In this document: piece after piece, positions 9,253 through 19,060 of the stretch
Position numbering within the stretch: the first letter of the stretch is position 1
How the letters are laid out: every line of letters begins with the position of its first letter
DNA from: Acidobacteria bacterium AB60
Lineage (GTDB): Bacteria > Acidobacteriota > Terriglobia > Terriglobales > Acidobacteriaceae
Length of the DNA: 64,000 bases
Assembly (NCBI GenBank): GCA_008682415.1
Contig: VANK01000007.1
Location: 186,001-250,000 of the forward strand
Reading direction: 5' to 3'
The notes under the pieces: model-generated
Databases searched by the model: none
Told to the model about the DNA's origin: nothing
What the model saw: the letters and a program-made list of their open reading frames with translations, nothing else
Translations under genes and position numbers: made by a program

Positions 9253-12200
9253 TGATCTCGCGAACCATTGCGTGGTGCTCCCGGAATCCATTTCTGGTAT
9301 TCGCCGGCGCCATCCTGCTTACCTTTGGCGGCGCCTGGTCCCTTGCCCGTGTGCCTCTGGACGCCTTGCCGGACATAAGTGACGTTCAGGTTGTCGTTCA
9401 CACGAACTGGCCCGGCGAGCCACCGAACGTCGTTGAGGACCAGGTGACCTATCCCATCGTCACCGCGTTGCTGTCCGCTCCGCACGTGAAAGATGTGCGC
9501 GCGCAGACAATGTTCGGAGATTCATGCGTCTTCGTTGTCTTTGATGATCGCACGGACCTTTACTGGGCGCGGTCGCGCGTGTCGGAATACCTGCAACAGC
9601 TGGCGGGGCGATTGCCGGCCGGAGTCAATCCGGTCATCGGGCCGGATGCGACCGGTGCGGGATGGGTCTATGAGTACGCCATCGTGGATCGCAGCCACAA
9701 GCATAGCCTGGCTGACCTACGGACTTTGCAGGATTGGTTCCTTCGCTACCAGATTGAAACGGTTCCCGGGGTCGCCGAGGTCGCAAGCATCGGCGGTTTC
9801 GTGCGTCAGTACCAGGTGAATCTCGACCCTAAAAGACTTTTCTCGTATGGAATCTCCGCTTCGACGGTGATTGATCGAGTTCGGCAGAGCACGAACGAGG
9901 TGGGCGGCGATGTGCTTGAAATGGGCGGTGCGGAGTATATGATCCGCGGCCTTGGCTATCTGCGCAACATCGCCGATCTCGAAGACGTTCCCGTGACCAC
10001 GAAGAATGGCACGCCTGTGCTGGTGCGGGATCTGGGCACCGTCACCCTGGGACCGGACGTGCGCCGGGGGGCAGCCGACTGGCTGGGCGAAGGCGAAACG
10101 GTTGGCGGCATCGTCGTTATGCGTTACGGCACAAACGCGCTCGGTGTTATCGATGGCGTAAAAGCTAAGCTCAAAGAGATAGGTTCATCACTTCCGCCCG
10201 GTGTTGAGATCGTTACCGGATATGATCGATCCTGGCTCATCAACCAATCCATTCACACGCTTAAGCGCGACCTGATTCTCGAAGCCATCATAGTCAGCTT
10301 CGTCAGCATCTTCTTTCTCTTCCACTTCCGCTCTGCCCTGGTACCGATCCTGACACTGCCAATCGCAGTTCTCGCGGCGTTCGTTCCCATGTACTACCTG
10401 CAGGTAAGTTCAAATATCATGTCGCTGGGTGGATTGGCCCTGGCGATTGGAGTGCTGATCGATGCGGCGATCGTAATGGTTGAAAACGGCTACCGCCACA
10501 TCGCGGAGCGCAATGACAGAGGCCCCATCGACAACAGCGAACGGCGCAGTATACTCGTCGGCGCGGCGCAGCAGGTCGGACCCGCACTCTTTTACTCACT
10601 GATCATCATCGTCATCTCCTTCCTCCCGGTCTTTCTGCTCGAAGCGCAGGAGGGCCGCATGTTCAGGCCACTCGCGTGGACCAAGACACTGGCCTTGATA
10701 TTTTCCTCGCTGCTTTCAATCACGTTGGTACCCGCTCTCATGCCGTTCTTCCTGCGAGGCAATCTCATTCCCGAAGCGAAGAACCCCGCAGCTCGGATCA
10801 GCCAGGCGCTTTATCTGCCTGTGTTGCGATGGTGTCTCCGTCACTGGAAGATCGTCGTCGCACTCAATATCGCCTTTCTCGCCGCGACGGTTCCGCTGTG
10901 CTTCAAACTGGGCAGCCAGTTTATGCCAGCCCTGTACGAGGGTTCTTCGCTCTACATGCCGAGCGCACTACCGGGAATTTCGATCACTCAGGCCGTCTTG
11001 TTGATGCAACAGCAGGATCGAATTATTCGCTCATTCCCTGAGGTATCCACCGTTTTTGGCACGGTCGGCCGCTCCGACAGCGCTACGGACAATGCTCCGT
11101 TGGACATGTACGACACGACTATCATGCTCAAGCCTCGCGAGCAATGGCGTCCGGACATGACGTATGAGAAGCTTATTCGCGAAATAGATGAGAAATTACA
11201 ATTCCCCGGATTGACAAATACGTGGACGATGCCTGTCGAAAATCGCCTGGACATGGAACTTACCGGAATAAAGACGGCCATCGGCATCAAGATTCAGGGT
11301 CCGGATATCGCCCGCATTCAGGATCTCGGCGAACAGATGCAGCAGGTCCTTTCGTCTATGCCTGAAACCAGTTCGGTCTACGCTGAACGCGTATCGCAAG
11401 GCTTCTATTTGAATGTGGATGTGAAGCGTCCGGCGGCGGCGCGCTACGGACTCACCGTCGCCGATGTTCAGCGTGTTCTGTCGTCCGAGATTGGTGGCAT
11501 GAACATCGCGGAGAGTATCGACGGCCGTCAACGCTTCCCGATCGCAGTTCGATATCAGCATGACTTCCGCGATACATCAAAAGCACTGTCTCAGGCACTG
11601 ATTCCGATAGCTTCCGGGGGGCAGATTCCTCTGAGCGAAGTCGCACGTGTTTGCTATTCCCGCGGTCCGGCCATGATCCGCGACGAAGACGGCTCGCTGA
11701 CCGGCTACGTGTATCTCAACCTGAAGACCAGCGACTATGGCAGCTTCGTTGACCGTGCGAATCATCTGCTGCGGGAAAAAGTTGCGTTTCCGGCGGGATA
11801 CACGTGGCGCTGGGCCGGTGAATATGAGTTCGAGATGCGTGCCAAGCAGCGGCTCATCATCATTGTTCCGCTTGTCTTCTTTGTGATCTTCATGCTGCTG
11901 TACCTTGTATTCAAATCGGTGACCGAAGCCGCGGTGCTGATCTTTCCAACGTTCTACGCTGTGTCGGGTGGGTTACTGCTGCAATGGATTCTTGGATTCA
12001 ACTTCAGCGTGGCGGTATGGGTTGGTTACATCGCGTTGTTTGGCATCGCCGTCGAGACAGGCGTGGTGATGGTTGTCTATTTGCACGAAGCCCTTGAGGA
12101 GCGGCTGAAGAAGGGAGGACCGGTGACAGAGGGCGATCTTCTGCAAGCCACAATCGCTGGAGCGGTTCAACGCCTCCGTCCCAAACTCATGACTGTCACC

Positions 12201-12425
12201 GCGGTGATTTTGAGCCTGGCGCCCATCCTTTGGGAGTCCGGCATCGGTTCTGACGTGATGAAGCCCATCGCCGCCCCGATTGTCGGCGGAATGATCACTT
12301 CAACCGTTCATGTTTTGATACTGGTGCCTGTTTTCTTTCTATTGATGAAACGCCGAGAACTGCGGACCGGAAGGCTTCGTCGCGATCAACAGGAGCAGGA
12401 TCTTGTTGACGCAATGAAAATGTGA
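9252..12425 (+). CDS. cusA: Heavy-metal efflux RND pump, CusA/CzcA family (Cu/Ag type)
   Basis: 1057 residues. ATG at 9252 overlaps the adaptor stop (TGATG) and gives the usual start MISRTIAWCSRNPFLVFAG. It is a 12-helix proton-driven pump of the inner membrane, trimeric in the family. Visible hallmarks are PLDALPDISDVQVVV in the first porter domain, the proton-relay helix LAIGVLIDAAIVMVENG, and the second relay helix containing GYIALFGIAVETGVVMVVYL. The three Met residues of the E. coli CusA metal site (573, 623, 672) have counterparts here at about 569 (SLYMP), 619 (PLDM) and 668 (RLDMELTG), with the same spacing. That points to Cu(I)/Ag(I) rather than Zn/Co/Ni. It is the last gene of the efflux operon; the gene symbol is by family resemblance. 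Confidence 0.93.
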   Translation: MISRTIAWCSRNPFLVFAGAILLTFGGAWSLARVPLDALPDISDVQVVVHTNWPGEPPNVVEDQVTYPIVTALLSAPHVKDVRAQTMFGDSCVFVVFDDRTDLYWARSRVSEYLQQLAGRLPAGVNPVIGPDATGAGWVYEYAIVDRSHKHSLADLRTLQDWFLRYQIETVPGVAEVASIGGFVRQYQVNLDPKRLFSYGISASTVIDRVRQSTNEVGGDVLEMGGAEYMIRGLGYLRNIADLEDVPVTTKNGTPVLVRDLGTVTLGPDVRRGAADWLGEGETVGGIVVMRYGTNALGVIDGVKAKLKEIGSSLPPGVEIVTGYDRSWLINQSIHTLKRDLILEAIIVSFVSIFFLFHFRSALVPILTLPIAVLAAFVPMYYLQVSSNIMSLGGLALAIGVLIDAAIVMVENGYRHIAERNDRGPIDNSERRSILVGAAQQVGPALFYSLIIIVISFLPVFLLEAQEGRMFRPLAWTKTLALIFSSLLSITLVPALMPFFLRGNLIPEAKNPAARISQALYLPVLRWCLRHWKIVVALNIAFLAATVPLCFKLGSQFMPALYEGSSLYMPSALPGISITQAVLLMQQQDRIIRSFPEVSTVFGTVGRSDSATDNAPLDMYDTTIMLKPREQWRPDMTYEKLIREIDEKLQFPGLTNTWTMPVENRLDMELTGIKTAIGIKIQGPDIARIQDLGEQMQQVLSSMPETSSVYAERVSQGFYLNVDVKRPAAARYGLTVADVQRVLSSEIGGMNIAESIDGRQRFPIAVRYQHDFRDTSKALSQALIPIASGGQIPLSEVARVCYSRGPAMIRDEDGSLTGYVYLNLKTSDYGSFVDRANHLLREKVAFPAGYTWRWAGEYEFEMRAKQRLIIIVPLVFFVIFMLLYLVFKSVTEAAVLIFPTFYAVSGGLLLQWILGFNFSVAVWVGYIALFGIAVETGVVMVVYLHEALEERLKKGGPVTEGDLLQATIAGAVQRLRPKLMTVTAVILSLAPILWESGIGSDVMKPIAAPIVGGMITSTVHVLILVPVFFLLMKRRELRTGRLRRDQQEQDLVDAMKM

Positions 12426-12643
12426 GCCATTGAATGCCACAGGGCGCGCCGCTACGGCCATGCGCAACCGGTGGCTAGTTTGTAGTTCCGCTGGACCCGG
12501 ACGGCAATCTATTTCAGGCCGCTCCATCCAAATTGGGCGGTCTCCAAACGAAGAGGCACCTCGATCGACCAGACGAAGGATGCGGGAGCGGGTTCGTACG
12601 GGCAAGTTGACACAGTAAAGAAGACGGGCGTAATCTAATCTGC

Positions 12644-13228
12644 GTGCGCTATCCCGCGGAACACAAAGCTAGGAATCACGAAAGGATTCTCACGGTGGCT
12701 GCGAGAGCCTTCCGAGAGCACGGCGCGGACAGCAGCGGGATCGGCACCGTGATGAAGAAGGTAGGCCTGACGAAAGGAGGGTTTTACCGGCACTTTCAGA
12801 GCAAGGACGATCTCTTTGTAGAAGCCGTGGCACGAGCGCTCGAGGACACTGGCCACGCCATGGAAGCGGTTGCCAGAGCTGCACCCGCGGGAAGGGCTAC
12901 GCAAGCCATCATTGAGCATTATCTGAGCGCGGGTCACGCAAATATGCCCGGGGCTGGTTGCGTGCGCGCCGCGCTAGGCCCGGAACTCGCACGAAAGCCG
13001 CTGGCCGTGCGCCGGCGGATCGAGGTGTTGCTGGAAGCGTACCGTGAGCGCCTGTCCCCTTTCATGCCCGGTAAGACTAGCGAAGAGAGAATCGCGAACT
13101 GCCGGTTGCTCTTCCCGAGCATGGCAGGCGTGCTGATGATGGTCCGTGTGCTTCCCGACGCGGAAAAGCGAGAGCAAAGACTAAGAGAAGCAAGGGAATT
13201 CTTTCTTAAGACTTTTGCAGGTTTATGA
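12644..13228 (+). CDS. TetR/AcrR-family transcriptional repressor
   Basis: 194 residues with a GTG start. The N-terminal helix-turn-helix is typical: RILTVAARAFREHG, then GIGTVMKKVGLTKGGFYRHF and SKDDLFVEA. The C-terminal ligand-binding half is all-helical and contains a single Cys in MPGAGCVRAALGPEL. Proteins of this subgroup (RYPAEHK start, GGFYRHF) usually repress neighbouring enzyme or efflux genes and respond to small organic ligands. The next two genes on the same strand encode a small secreted isomerase-like protein and an RibD-type reductase. They are plausible targets, but no operator palindrome was identified. Confidence 0.88.
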   Translation: MRYPAEHKARNHERILTVAARAFREHGADSSGIGTVMKKVGLTKGGFYRHFQSKDDLFVEAVARALEDTGHAMEAVARAAPAGRATQAIIEHYLSAGHANMPGAGCVRAALGPELARKPLAVRRRIEVLLEAYRERLSPFMPGKTSEERIANCRLLFPSMAGVLMMVRVLPDAEKREQRLREAREFFLKTFAGL

Positions 13229-13309
13229 CTTTTTTTGGCACGAAAGAGTACGGACGTACGCTTACAGAAGGTGGAACGATACACCCAAACGAACCAAGAG
13301 GAGAATCGG

Positions 13310-13714
13310 ATGAGACGGATGATGCTAGTACTTATGTCGGCGCTTCCCGCGATGGTGGCGGCGCAATCGCAGACTGGCGGGGCTTCGGGGCTACCCAGCG
13401 TCGCCATTCCCAAGACCACGGCAGTGCTCGTGATCGAGACCCCAAAGCCGGGGGTGACGTTCCAACAGGTCATCGAAGTGATGCCGGCGGAGGTTCGTGC
13501 AACGGTTAAGCTTTACCTGGATGGGAAGATTCGCGAGTGGTACTCTCGCGGTGATGGCAAAGGCGTCATATTCCTGACGGAGGCGACATCCGAGGACGAG
13601 GCGCGTTCGTTCATGGAGACGCTGCCACTTGCCAAAGCCCAGCTGATGGATACCCAGTACATTCCCGTGGGTCCGCTGGTACCGCTGAAGTTGTTGATTG
13701 CAGGGCAGCAGTGA
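13310..13714 (+). CDS. Small secreted protein, possibly YciI/muconolactone-isomerase-like fold
   Basis: The frame opens at 13235, but ATG at 13310 has a good AGAGGAGAAT site and begins a signal peptide (MRRMMLVLMSALPAMVAAQ). The mature part is about 115 residues. It contains the pattern of a small dimeric alpha-beta-barrel protein: AVLVIETPKPGVTFQQVIEV..., LYLDGKIREWYSRGDGKGVIFL, then EDEARSFMETLPLAKAQLMD and YIPVGPLVPL. This resembles YciI-like and muconolactone-isomerase-like proteins. No catalytic assignment can be made. It follows the TetR gene by 81 bp in the same direction. Confidence 0.65.
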   Translation: MRRMMLVLMSALPAMVAAQSQTGGASGLPSVAIPKTTAVLVIETPKPGVTFQQVIEVMPAEVRATVKLYLDGKIREWYSRGDGKGVIFLTEATSEDEARSFMETLPLAKAQLMDTQYIPVGPLVPLKLLIAGQQ

Positions 13715-13903
13715 AGCTTTGATAGGGAAGTTGCCCCTGTTTCCCTGGGACCCGCGATCGCCGAACAACTCGGCGAGGCGCCCCGGACCTCCTATTCTGG
13801 GTATCGGGCTGAGTTCTGATTATGTGGAGCGTGAGACACTGCGCGATCATCACAACTCCAGCGCGAGACCTTAATCCAGAAGGGAAGCGGGAGAGTGAAG
13901 AAG

Positions 13904-14551
13904 ATGTCAAAGGTCCGGGTCGCAGGATTCGGTGTTTCGTTGGACGGCTTCGGGGCAGGGGTGGAGCAGAGTTTGCAAGAGCCACTCGGAAAACGGGGGA
14001 AGGAGATTTTTCAGTGGTTCTTTCATACGCGCACATTTCTGAACATGATCGGGAAAGAAGGCGGGTCGGCCGAGGACGTTGATGATCAATTCGCTCATCG
14101 AGCGATGGACAACTTCGGGGCCTTTATTTTGGGGCGCAACATGTTCGGTCCGGTGCGGGGCCCTTGGCCGGATGAGTCGTGGAAGGGTTGGTGGGGCGAT
14201 GACCCGCCATACCGTGCACCCACATTCGTGTTAACTCACCACGCGCGCGAGCCCCTCACGATGCAAGGCGGCACGACATTCTATTTTGTGACAGGCGGAA
14301 TTCACGAGGCGCTGGAGCGGGCGAGGGAGGCGGCGGGCGCGAAGGATGTGAAGATCGCCGGTGGGGTCTCGACGGTGCGGCAGTATCTGCAGGCGGGACT
14401 GATCGACGCGCTCCATCTCGCGTGCGGGCCGGTGCTGCTGGGAGAGGGTGAATCTCTTTTTCAGGGTCTCGACCTGCGCGCATTGGGATATTCCGTAACA
14501 GGGCACAATGCTTCTAAATACGCAACTCATGTTACGGTGGAGAAGCTGTGA
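13904..14551 (+). CDS. Dihydrofolate-reductase-like protein (RibD C-terminal family)
   Basis: About 215 residues. ATG at 13904 is chosen over GTG at 13895 because the GGGAG site then lies about 11 bases upstream; either is possible. Family signs are the opening VRVAGFGVSLDGFGAG, AFILGRNMFGPVRG, PTFVLTHHAREPL, and the NADPH-site helix GAKDVKIAGGVSTVRQYLQAGLIDALHLACGPVLLGEGESLF. Such stand-alone RibD_C/DfrA-like proteins are NAD(P)H-dependent reductases of unknown substrate; many are not true folate enzymes. It could belong to the TetR-controlled group just upstream. Confidence 0.85.
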   Translation: MSKVRVAGFGVSLDGFGAGVEQSLQEPLGKRGKEIFQWFFHTRTFLNMIGKEGGSAEDVDDQFAHRAMDNFGAFILGRNMFGPVRGPWPDESWKGWWGDDPPYRAPTFVLTHHAREPLTMQGGTTFYFVTGGIHEALERAREAAGAKDVKIAGGVSTVRQYLQAGLIDALHLACGPVLLGEGESLFQGLDLRALGYSVTGHNASKYATHVTVEKL

Positions 14552-14652
14552 GGGAAGCGCCGGGGGAGGCGCGTCCCCCCTGACAAGCCGGATCAGGCTT
14601 ATGCAATTGCGGTGCTTCACTCTGACAGCGGAACGGAACGGGCCTCGATTCG

Positions 14653-17163
14653 CTATTCAGTGCGCAGCGATTGCACCGGGTCGAGCCGCGACGCGCGCCA
14701 TGCGGGCAGCAGACATGCGAGCGCGGCGACCAGCAGGAGTATGCCCGTTACGGACGTGTAGACGAAGAGATCGAGGGGTTCGGTCTGGTAAAGCATGGAT
14801 TCGATCTGGCGGACGGCGAGTGCGCTGAAAGCCAGGCCGCCAACTACCCCAAACAGGGCAGGACGCAAGCCATCGAGCAACATAAGCCGTAACACTCGCG
14901 AACGCTGTGCGCCAAGTGCCATGCGTATGCAGATTTCGTTGCTGCGCTGAGTGACCAGGTAGGAGAGCACGCCGTAGAGCCCTGCGACGGCCAGCAGCAA
15001 TGCCATCATTGCGAAGGCCGCGACCAGCATGGAATCAAAGGCGGACGCGATAGTTGATTTTCCCATCGCCTGCTGCAGGCTCATGGCATCGGAAACGGGC
15101 AGGTCAGGGTCGAGCCGGCCAATCACCTTCTGGACGGGCATTGTTAAGGCATCCACGGTGTGAGTTGAGCGGACCACGATAGTTGCCGCTGAGTAGCCAT
15201 TTCCGTAGATGGGCGAGTAGAGAGTGGGCATGGGTGGCAGGTTGACGTTCCATCGCGTGTCTCCCACAATACCGATCACCTCATACACCAGGTTCTCGTG
15301 ATCGTCCTGTAAGTGTTTCCCGAGAGGATCTTCGCCGGGAAAGAGGATCTTGGCCGCCGATTCGCTCAAGACGACTTTATTCGCACGGGCGAATCGCTCA
15401 TCGGTGGTGAAGATGCGGCCGCGGAGCAGAGGCAACTGGATTGCCTGGAAGTACCCGGGCTCGGCGCCGCGCACCTGGATATCGGGAAGATCTTTGGCGC
15501 GAACCCGGGGATGTTCGACGACCCGCATGGCGCGGTCGGCGCCCCAGCCTTCTCCCGGCGCGACACTCACCAAACCGGCCGCCTGCACACCGGGCTGCTC
15601 GCGCACCTGCGCGACCAGTTTTTCGAAGAAGGACACCTGTTGTGGGGGATCCGTGTAGCGCGCTTTCGGCAGACTGAAGCGCATGGTCAGCACGTTCTCC
15701 GTGGGCACGCCGATGTCATTGGTCCGAAGACGCTCATAGCTCTTGAGCAGCAAACCGGCGCCAATCAGCAGGACCACCGTCAAGCCAACCTCGAGGACCA
15801 GGAGCAAACGCCGCAAGCTGGCCTGGGTCTTGCTGCCGCTGTGCGCACGCGACGACTCCCGAAGGGAACCGAGCAGGTGTTTCCCTGTGGCGCTAAAGGC
15901 CGCAATCAGCCCTGAGAATAATGAGCACAGGGCCGCCAGGATGAGAGTGAAGACAGCCACCACTCCATCGATGTGTATGGTTTCGATGCGGTTCATGTCG
16001 CCGCGCAAGCTCACAAGCAGGTGCAGCGCTGCCCACGCCAGCAGCAGTCCCAGCCAGCCTCCGCCGAACGAAAGCAAGAGGCTCTCGATGAGCCGTTCGC
16101 GGACAAGACGTGCCCCCCCTCCGCCGAGCGCCGAACGAATGGCCACCTCTTTGCGACGCGATGCAGCACGAGCGACCAGCAGGCCGGCAACGTTCAAGCA
16201 CGCGATCAGCAGGACACATGCGGTCGCAGCCAGTAGCGCGTAGAGCGGAGTCTTGTAGTTCTCGATGGCGTCATCGAGCATGCTGCGGCCGAGCACCGTG
16301 TCATGCACCGATTCCGCGGCGTGCTCGATCTGAATCTGTTTCTGCGCTGCCTTCAATTGCTCGACGAGGCTGGGGAGGGTGACGCCTGGGAGAAGCCGGG
16401 CAATGGCCACAAACCAGTGGTCGTTGAACGACGTGAGGAGAGAGGGCGGAGCCACGTGACGCACCGGCAGCCACACCATGGAGTTGTTGCCCCCCTGGGC
16501 GCTGTAGAACATGAATGAGGAGGGCAGGACACCGACGACCGTGTAGGGCTTTGCATCCAGCCAGATGACCTTACCAACGATCGCAGGATCGCCATTGTAG
16601 CGGCGCATCCATAGTGTGTTGGTGATCAGCACCGTGGAGGGCGCATCGAAACGGTCGTCCTGATCTGTAAATGAGCGGCCGCGAGAGGGTGCTACGCCCA
16701 GCACGGAGAAGAAATTCCCTGTGCACCAGGCGGCGGCCACTCTCTCCGGCAGCTTACCGCCTTCGCCCGATAGATTGGCCTCTTGCCAGGTGGAGACAGC
16801 AGCCATCTGCGCAACGGTGGACGTGGCTTGCTGCCACGCGGTGAAGCTTCCGAAGGCGGTCGGGAGATGGGGGTCGGCGGTCCTGGGGTGGGTGTCGGCC
16901 TCGTACAGCGTCGCCAGGCGATCGGAGTTGGCATACGGAAGCGGCTTGAGCAGCACATACCGCACCACCGCAAATAAAGCAGTGTTGGCCCCGATGCCAA
17001 GAGACATGACGCCGATGGCCAAGCACAGAAATCCTGGGGAGCGCAGGAGCGAGCGGGCGCCAAACCGCACGTCGCGTGAGAGCGATTCCCAGTTATTCGA
17101 AGGCCAAGCACCGTGTGACTGCTCCCGATGCATACTCATCCGCAATTTGTCCGACCCACGCAT
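14653..17163 (-). CDS. ABC-type duplicated permease (MacB/FtsX-like, ADOP type)
   Basis: 836 residues. ATG at 17163 is preferred to 17196 because it has a GAGAGG site just upstream. Two MacB-type halves are visible. Each has one N-terminal helix, a large periplasmic domain and three C-terminal helices. The first is LGIGANTALFAVVRYVLLKPLPY with AARRKEVAIRSALGGGGARL. The second begins with SLRRLLLVLEVGLTVVLLIGAG and ends with GLYGVLSYLVTQRSNEICIRMALGA and DPVQSLRTE. No ATPase is encoded nearby, as usual for these orphan permeases of Acidobacteria. Unlike the copy at 55222, it lacks the charged helical N-terminal extension and has no PadR gene beside it. Export of a peptide or lipid-like substrate is a family-level guess. 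Confidence 0.88.
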   Translation of the reverse strand: MRGSDKLRMSMHREQSHGAWPSNNWESLSRDVRFGARSLLRSPGFLCLAIGVMSLGIGANTALFAVVRYVLLKPLPYANSDRLATLYEADTHPRTADPHLPTAFGSFTAWQQATSTVAQMAAVSTWQEANLSGEGGKLPERVAAAWCTGNFFSVLGVAPSRGRSFTDQDDRFDAPSTVLITNTLWMRRYNGDPAIVGKVIWLDAKPYTVVGVLPSSFMFYSAQGGNNSMVWLPVRHVAPPSLLTSFNDHWFVAIARLLPGVTLPSLVEQLKAAQKQIQIEHAAESVHDTVLGRSMLDDAIENYKTPLYALLAATACVLLIACLNVAGLLVARAASRRKEVAIRSALGGGGARLVRERLIESLLLSFGGGWLGLLLAWAALHLLVSLRGDMNRIETIHIDGVVAVFTLILAALCSLFSGLIAAFSATGKHLLGSLRESSRAHSGSKTQASLRRLLLVLEVGLTVVLLIGAGLLLKSYERLRTNDIGVPTENVLTMRFSLPKARYTDPPQQVSFFEKLVAQVREQPGVQAAGLVSVAPGEGWGADRAMRVVEHPRVRAKDLPDIQVRGAEPGYFQAIQLPLLRGRIFTTDERFARANKVVLSESAAKILFPGEDPLGKHLQDDHENLVYEVIGIVGDTRWNVNLPPMPTLYSPIYGNGYSAATIVVRSTHTVDALTMPVQKVIGRLDPDLPVSDAMSLQQAMGKSTIASAFDSMLVAAFAMMALLLAVAGLYGVLSYLVTQRSNEICIRMALGAQRSRVLRLMLLDGLRPALFGVVGGLAFSALAVRQIESMLYQTEPLDLFVYTSVTGILLLVAALACLLPAWRASRLDPVQSLRTE

Positions 17164-17309
17164 TGCAGTACCTCTCGCTCGTCCCGTCTTGGCCAATTGG
17201 ACGGGCTCGTGCTCCCTGCGCTTACGTGTGGGGAAAATAGTTTTCCGCCCTCAGATCAGCTGAACGTTTCAGTTTGTTCCAGATCCACGTGGAGGCGAGG
17301 GTCAGGCAA

Positions 17310-18218
17310 TCAGGGGACAAGAACAATTTTGCCTTTGGTGGCGTGGGTCTCTGCGAGGCGATGAGCCTCCTGAATCTCGGCGAGCTTCATGACGCGAGCG
17401 ATGGGGATCTGGAACTCGGCGCGGGAAACATCCTCGGCGAGCTGGTAGAGGCGCGAGGCGTCGGGTACGGCCATCATGGCTTCTACTCGGATGTTGTACT
17501 TTTCGGCGCCTTCGGGCTTGCCGAGAACCGAGCCGAGCACGCCGCCGCTGCGGATGGCCGGCAAGAGCCGCTGAATTGTGGGGCCGTTGACGGTGTCGGC
17601 GATGGCTTCAAGGTCGTGCAATTGTGCGATAGCGTCGTCCTCGTCGATGGCAATCGTGTCGACGCCGAGTTGCCGGCGGGCTTCGTCGATTTCGGTCCGA
17701 CGGACGCCCGCGAGGACCCGGGTGTTGCGCTTGCGGGCGACGTGGACGGCCGTGCGTGCGACGCTGCCAAGAGCTCCGGTTACGAGGATGGTCTCGCCCG
17801 GTTTCGGCTTAACAGCGCGCTCGATGAGCTGGGCGCCGGTCAGGGTGACGAGCGGGAGAGCACCCGCCTGCTGCCAGGTCAGAGTGTCGGGAATGGGGGC
17901 AAGCGTGTCGGCTTTGGCGACGGCATACTCGGCGTAAGTGCCATTGGCCAGAGCGATGACGCGCATGCCCTTGGTGAAGCCTGTAACATTGCGGCCCCAT
18001 GCTTCGACTTCACCGGCGAGATCGCGGCCCAGGATTCCAGGGAAGTCGACGGGAAACCGTTCCCGGGCGGCGCCGCTGCGGACTTTGTAATCGACGGGAT
18101 TGATGCTGGTGGCGTGCATCCGCACGAGGACTTCGCTATCTCCCCAGTCAGGCATGTCGGTCTCTTCATAACGCAGACGGGTGGAATCGCCATATTCGTG
18201 GAGCAGGACTGCTTTCAT
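17310..18218 (-). CDS. NADP-dependent quinone-oxidoreductase-like MDR protein
   Basis: 302 residues of the zinc-independent medium-chain dehydrogenase/quinone oxidoreductase group. The GroES-like N-terminal half has MKAVLLHEYGDSTRLRYEE, INPVDYKVRSG and ILGRDLAGEVEAWG. The Rossmann half has TILVTGALGSVARTAVHVARKRN, with the expected glycine-rich NADP loop. The four Cys of the structural zinc lobe are absent, as in the quinone reductase branch. The start codon overlaps the stop of the metallo-hydrolase gene (ATGA at 18218), so the two proteins are co-translated. The substrate is unknown; reduction of quinones or enones is usual for the family. Confidence 0.88.
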   Translation of the reverse strand: MKAVLLHEYGDSTRLRYEETDMPDWGDSEVLVRMHATSINPVDYKVRSGAARERFPVDFPGILGRDLAGEVEAWGRNVTGFTKGMRVIALANGTYAEYAVAKADTLAPIPDTLTWQQAGALPLVTLTGAQLIERAVKPKPGETILVTGALGSVARTAVHVARKRNTRVLAGVRRTEIDEARRQLGVDTIAIDEDDAIAQLHDLEAIADTVNGPTIQRLLPAIRSGGVLGSVLGKPEGAEKYNIRVEAMMAVPDASRLYQLAEDVSRAEFQIPIARVMKLAEIQEAHRLAETHATKGKIVLVP

Positions 18219-19060
18219 CAGGCACTCCGTTTGGTTTGATCGCGCCGTTCAGGCCAGGAGGAGCCGTCGCCAGTCTCGCGGGCGAATTGCTCAGAGAACA
18301 GGGCGAGTTTGCGTTCGAGGTCAAGCCCGGCGAGCGGCTTGCCATGGCCGGGTGCGATCACACGGGGCTTGAGGCGGGCGAGGAGCCGGATTGAGCGGGC
18401 GGCGGCTGGGAAGTCGCTCGTAAAATAGGCGGGCGGACCATGCAATTCGGGAGGCTGGGAGACGGCGGCGTCGAAGAAAGACTCGGGTTTGGTGGTACAG
18501 AACGCGTCGCCCGCGAGAAGGGTCTGGTCTGCGGGGCGGAAGAAGGAGATATGCCCCGGGGTATGTCCGGGGGTGTGTAGAATCTGCCACTCGGGCATCT
18601 CCCAGGTGTTGATGACGGTGCCGACCAGCAAACGCAGGCGGCCGGACAGGTCGATGGGGCCGCGCGGGTAAATGGGCGAGAGGATGGACATCAGGCCACC
18701 CCCCGCTCCGGTGTTGGGCGGAGGGTACTCCTGCTGGCCATTCAGGTAAGGGGCTTCGAGCTCGTGGGCATAGACGGGAACATCCCAGATGTCGGCGAGT
18801 TGAGGTGCGCCGCTGGCGTGATCGAAATGGCCGTGGGTCAGGAGGATGGCCAGTGGCGGAGCGGTGAAGTGGTGTTCGGCCCAATGGCGGATGTGCCCCG
18901 CGGAATAAGGAACTCCGGTATCAATGAGGGTCCAGGAACCATTCGCGTGAGCCACGGCAAAGACGTTCACGAAGCCGATGCGCAGTCCATGGATGCCATC
19001 GGCGATCTCTTCCATAGGGAGGGTGAGGGAACGAGAGAGGGGAACTTCGGCATGCGCCAT
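18218..19060 (-). CDS. MBL-fold metallo-hydrolase
   Basis: 280 residues from ATG at 19060, which has a perfect GGAGG five bases upstream; the longer frame to 19177 lacks such a site. The metal-binding motifs are in order: LTHGHFDHASG (HxHxDH), HTPGHTPGHISFF and LLAGDAFCTTK, with a final IAPGHGKPL. The protein belongs to the large glyoxalase II/lactonase-like group of zinc hydrolases, and the true substrate is not readable. It is translationally coupled to the downstream MDR oxidoreductase, which suggests one small detoxification or catabolic unit. Confidence 0.9.
   Translation of the reverse strand: MAHAEVPLSRSLTLPMEEIADGIHGLRIGFVNVFAVAHANGSWTLIDTGVPYSAGHIRHWAEHHFTAPPLAILLTHGHFDHASGAPQLADIWDVPVYAHELEAPYLNGQQEYPPPNTGAGGGLMSILSPIYPRGPIDLSGRLRLLVGTVINTWEMPEWQILHTPGHTPGHISFFRPADQTLLAGDAFCTTKPESFFDAAVSQPPELHGPPAYFTSDFPAAARSIRLLARLKPRVIAPGHGKPLAGLDLERKLALFSEQFARETGDGSSWPERRDQTKRSA

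Noticed and set aside
15313..15915. Plus-strand 200-codon frame inside the large permease
   Set aside because: It lies opposite a strongly conserved MacB-type gene and has no ribosome site or domain.
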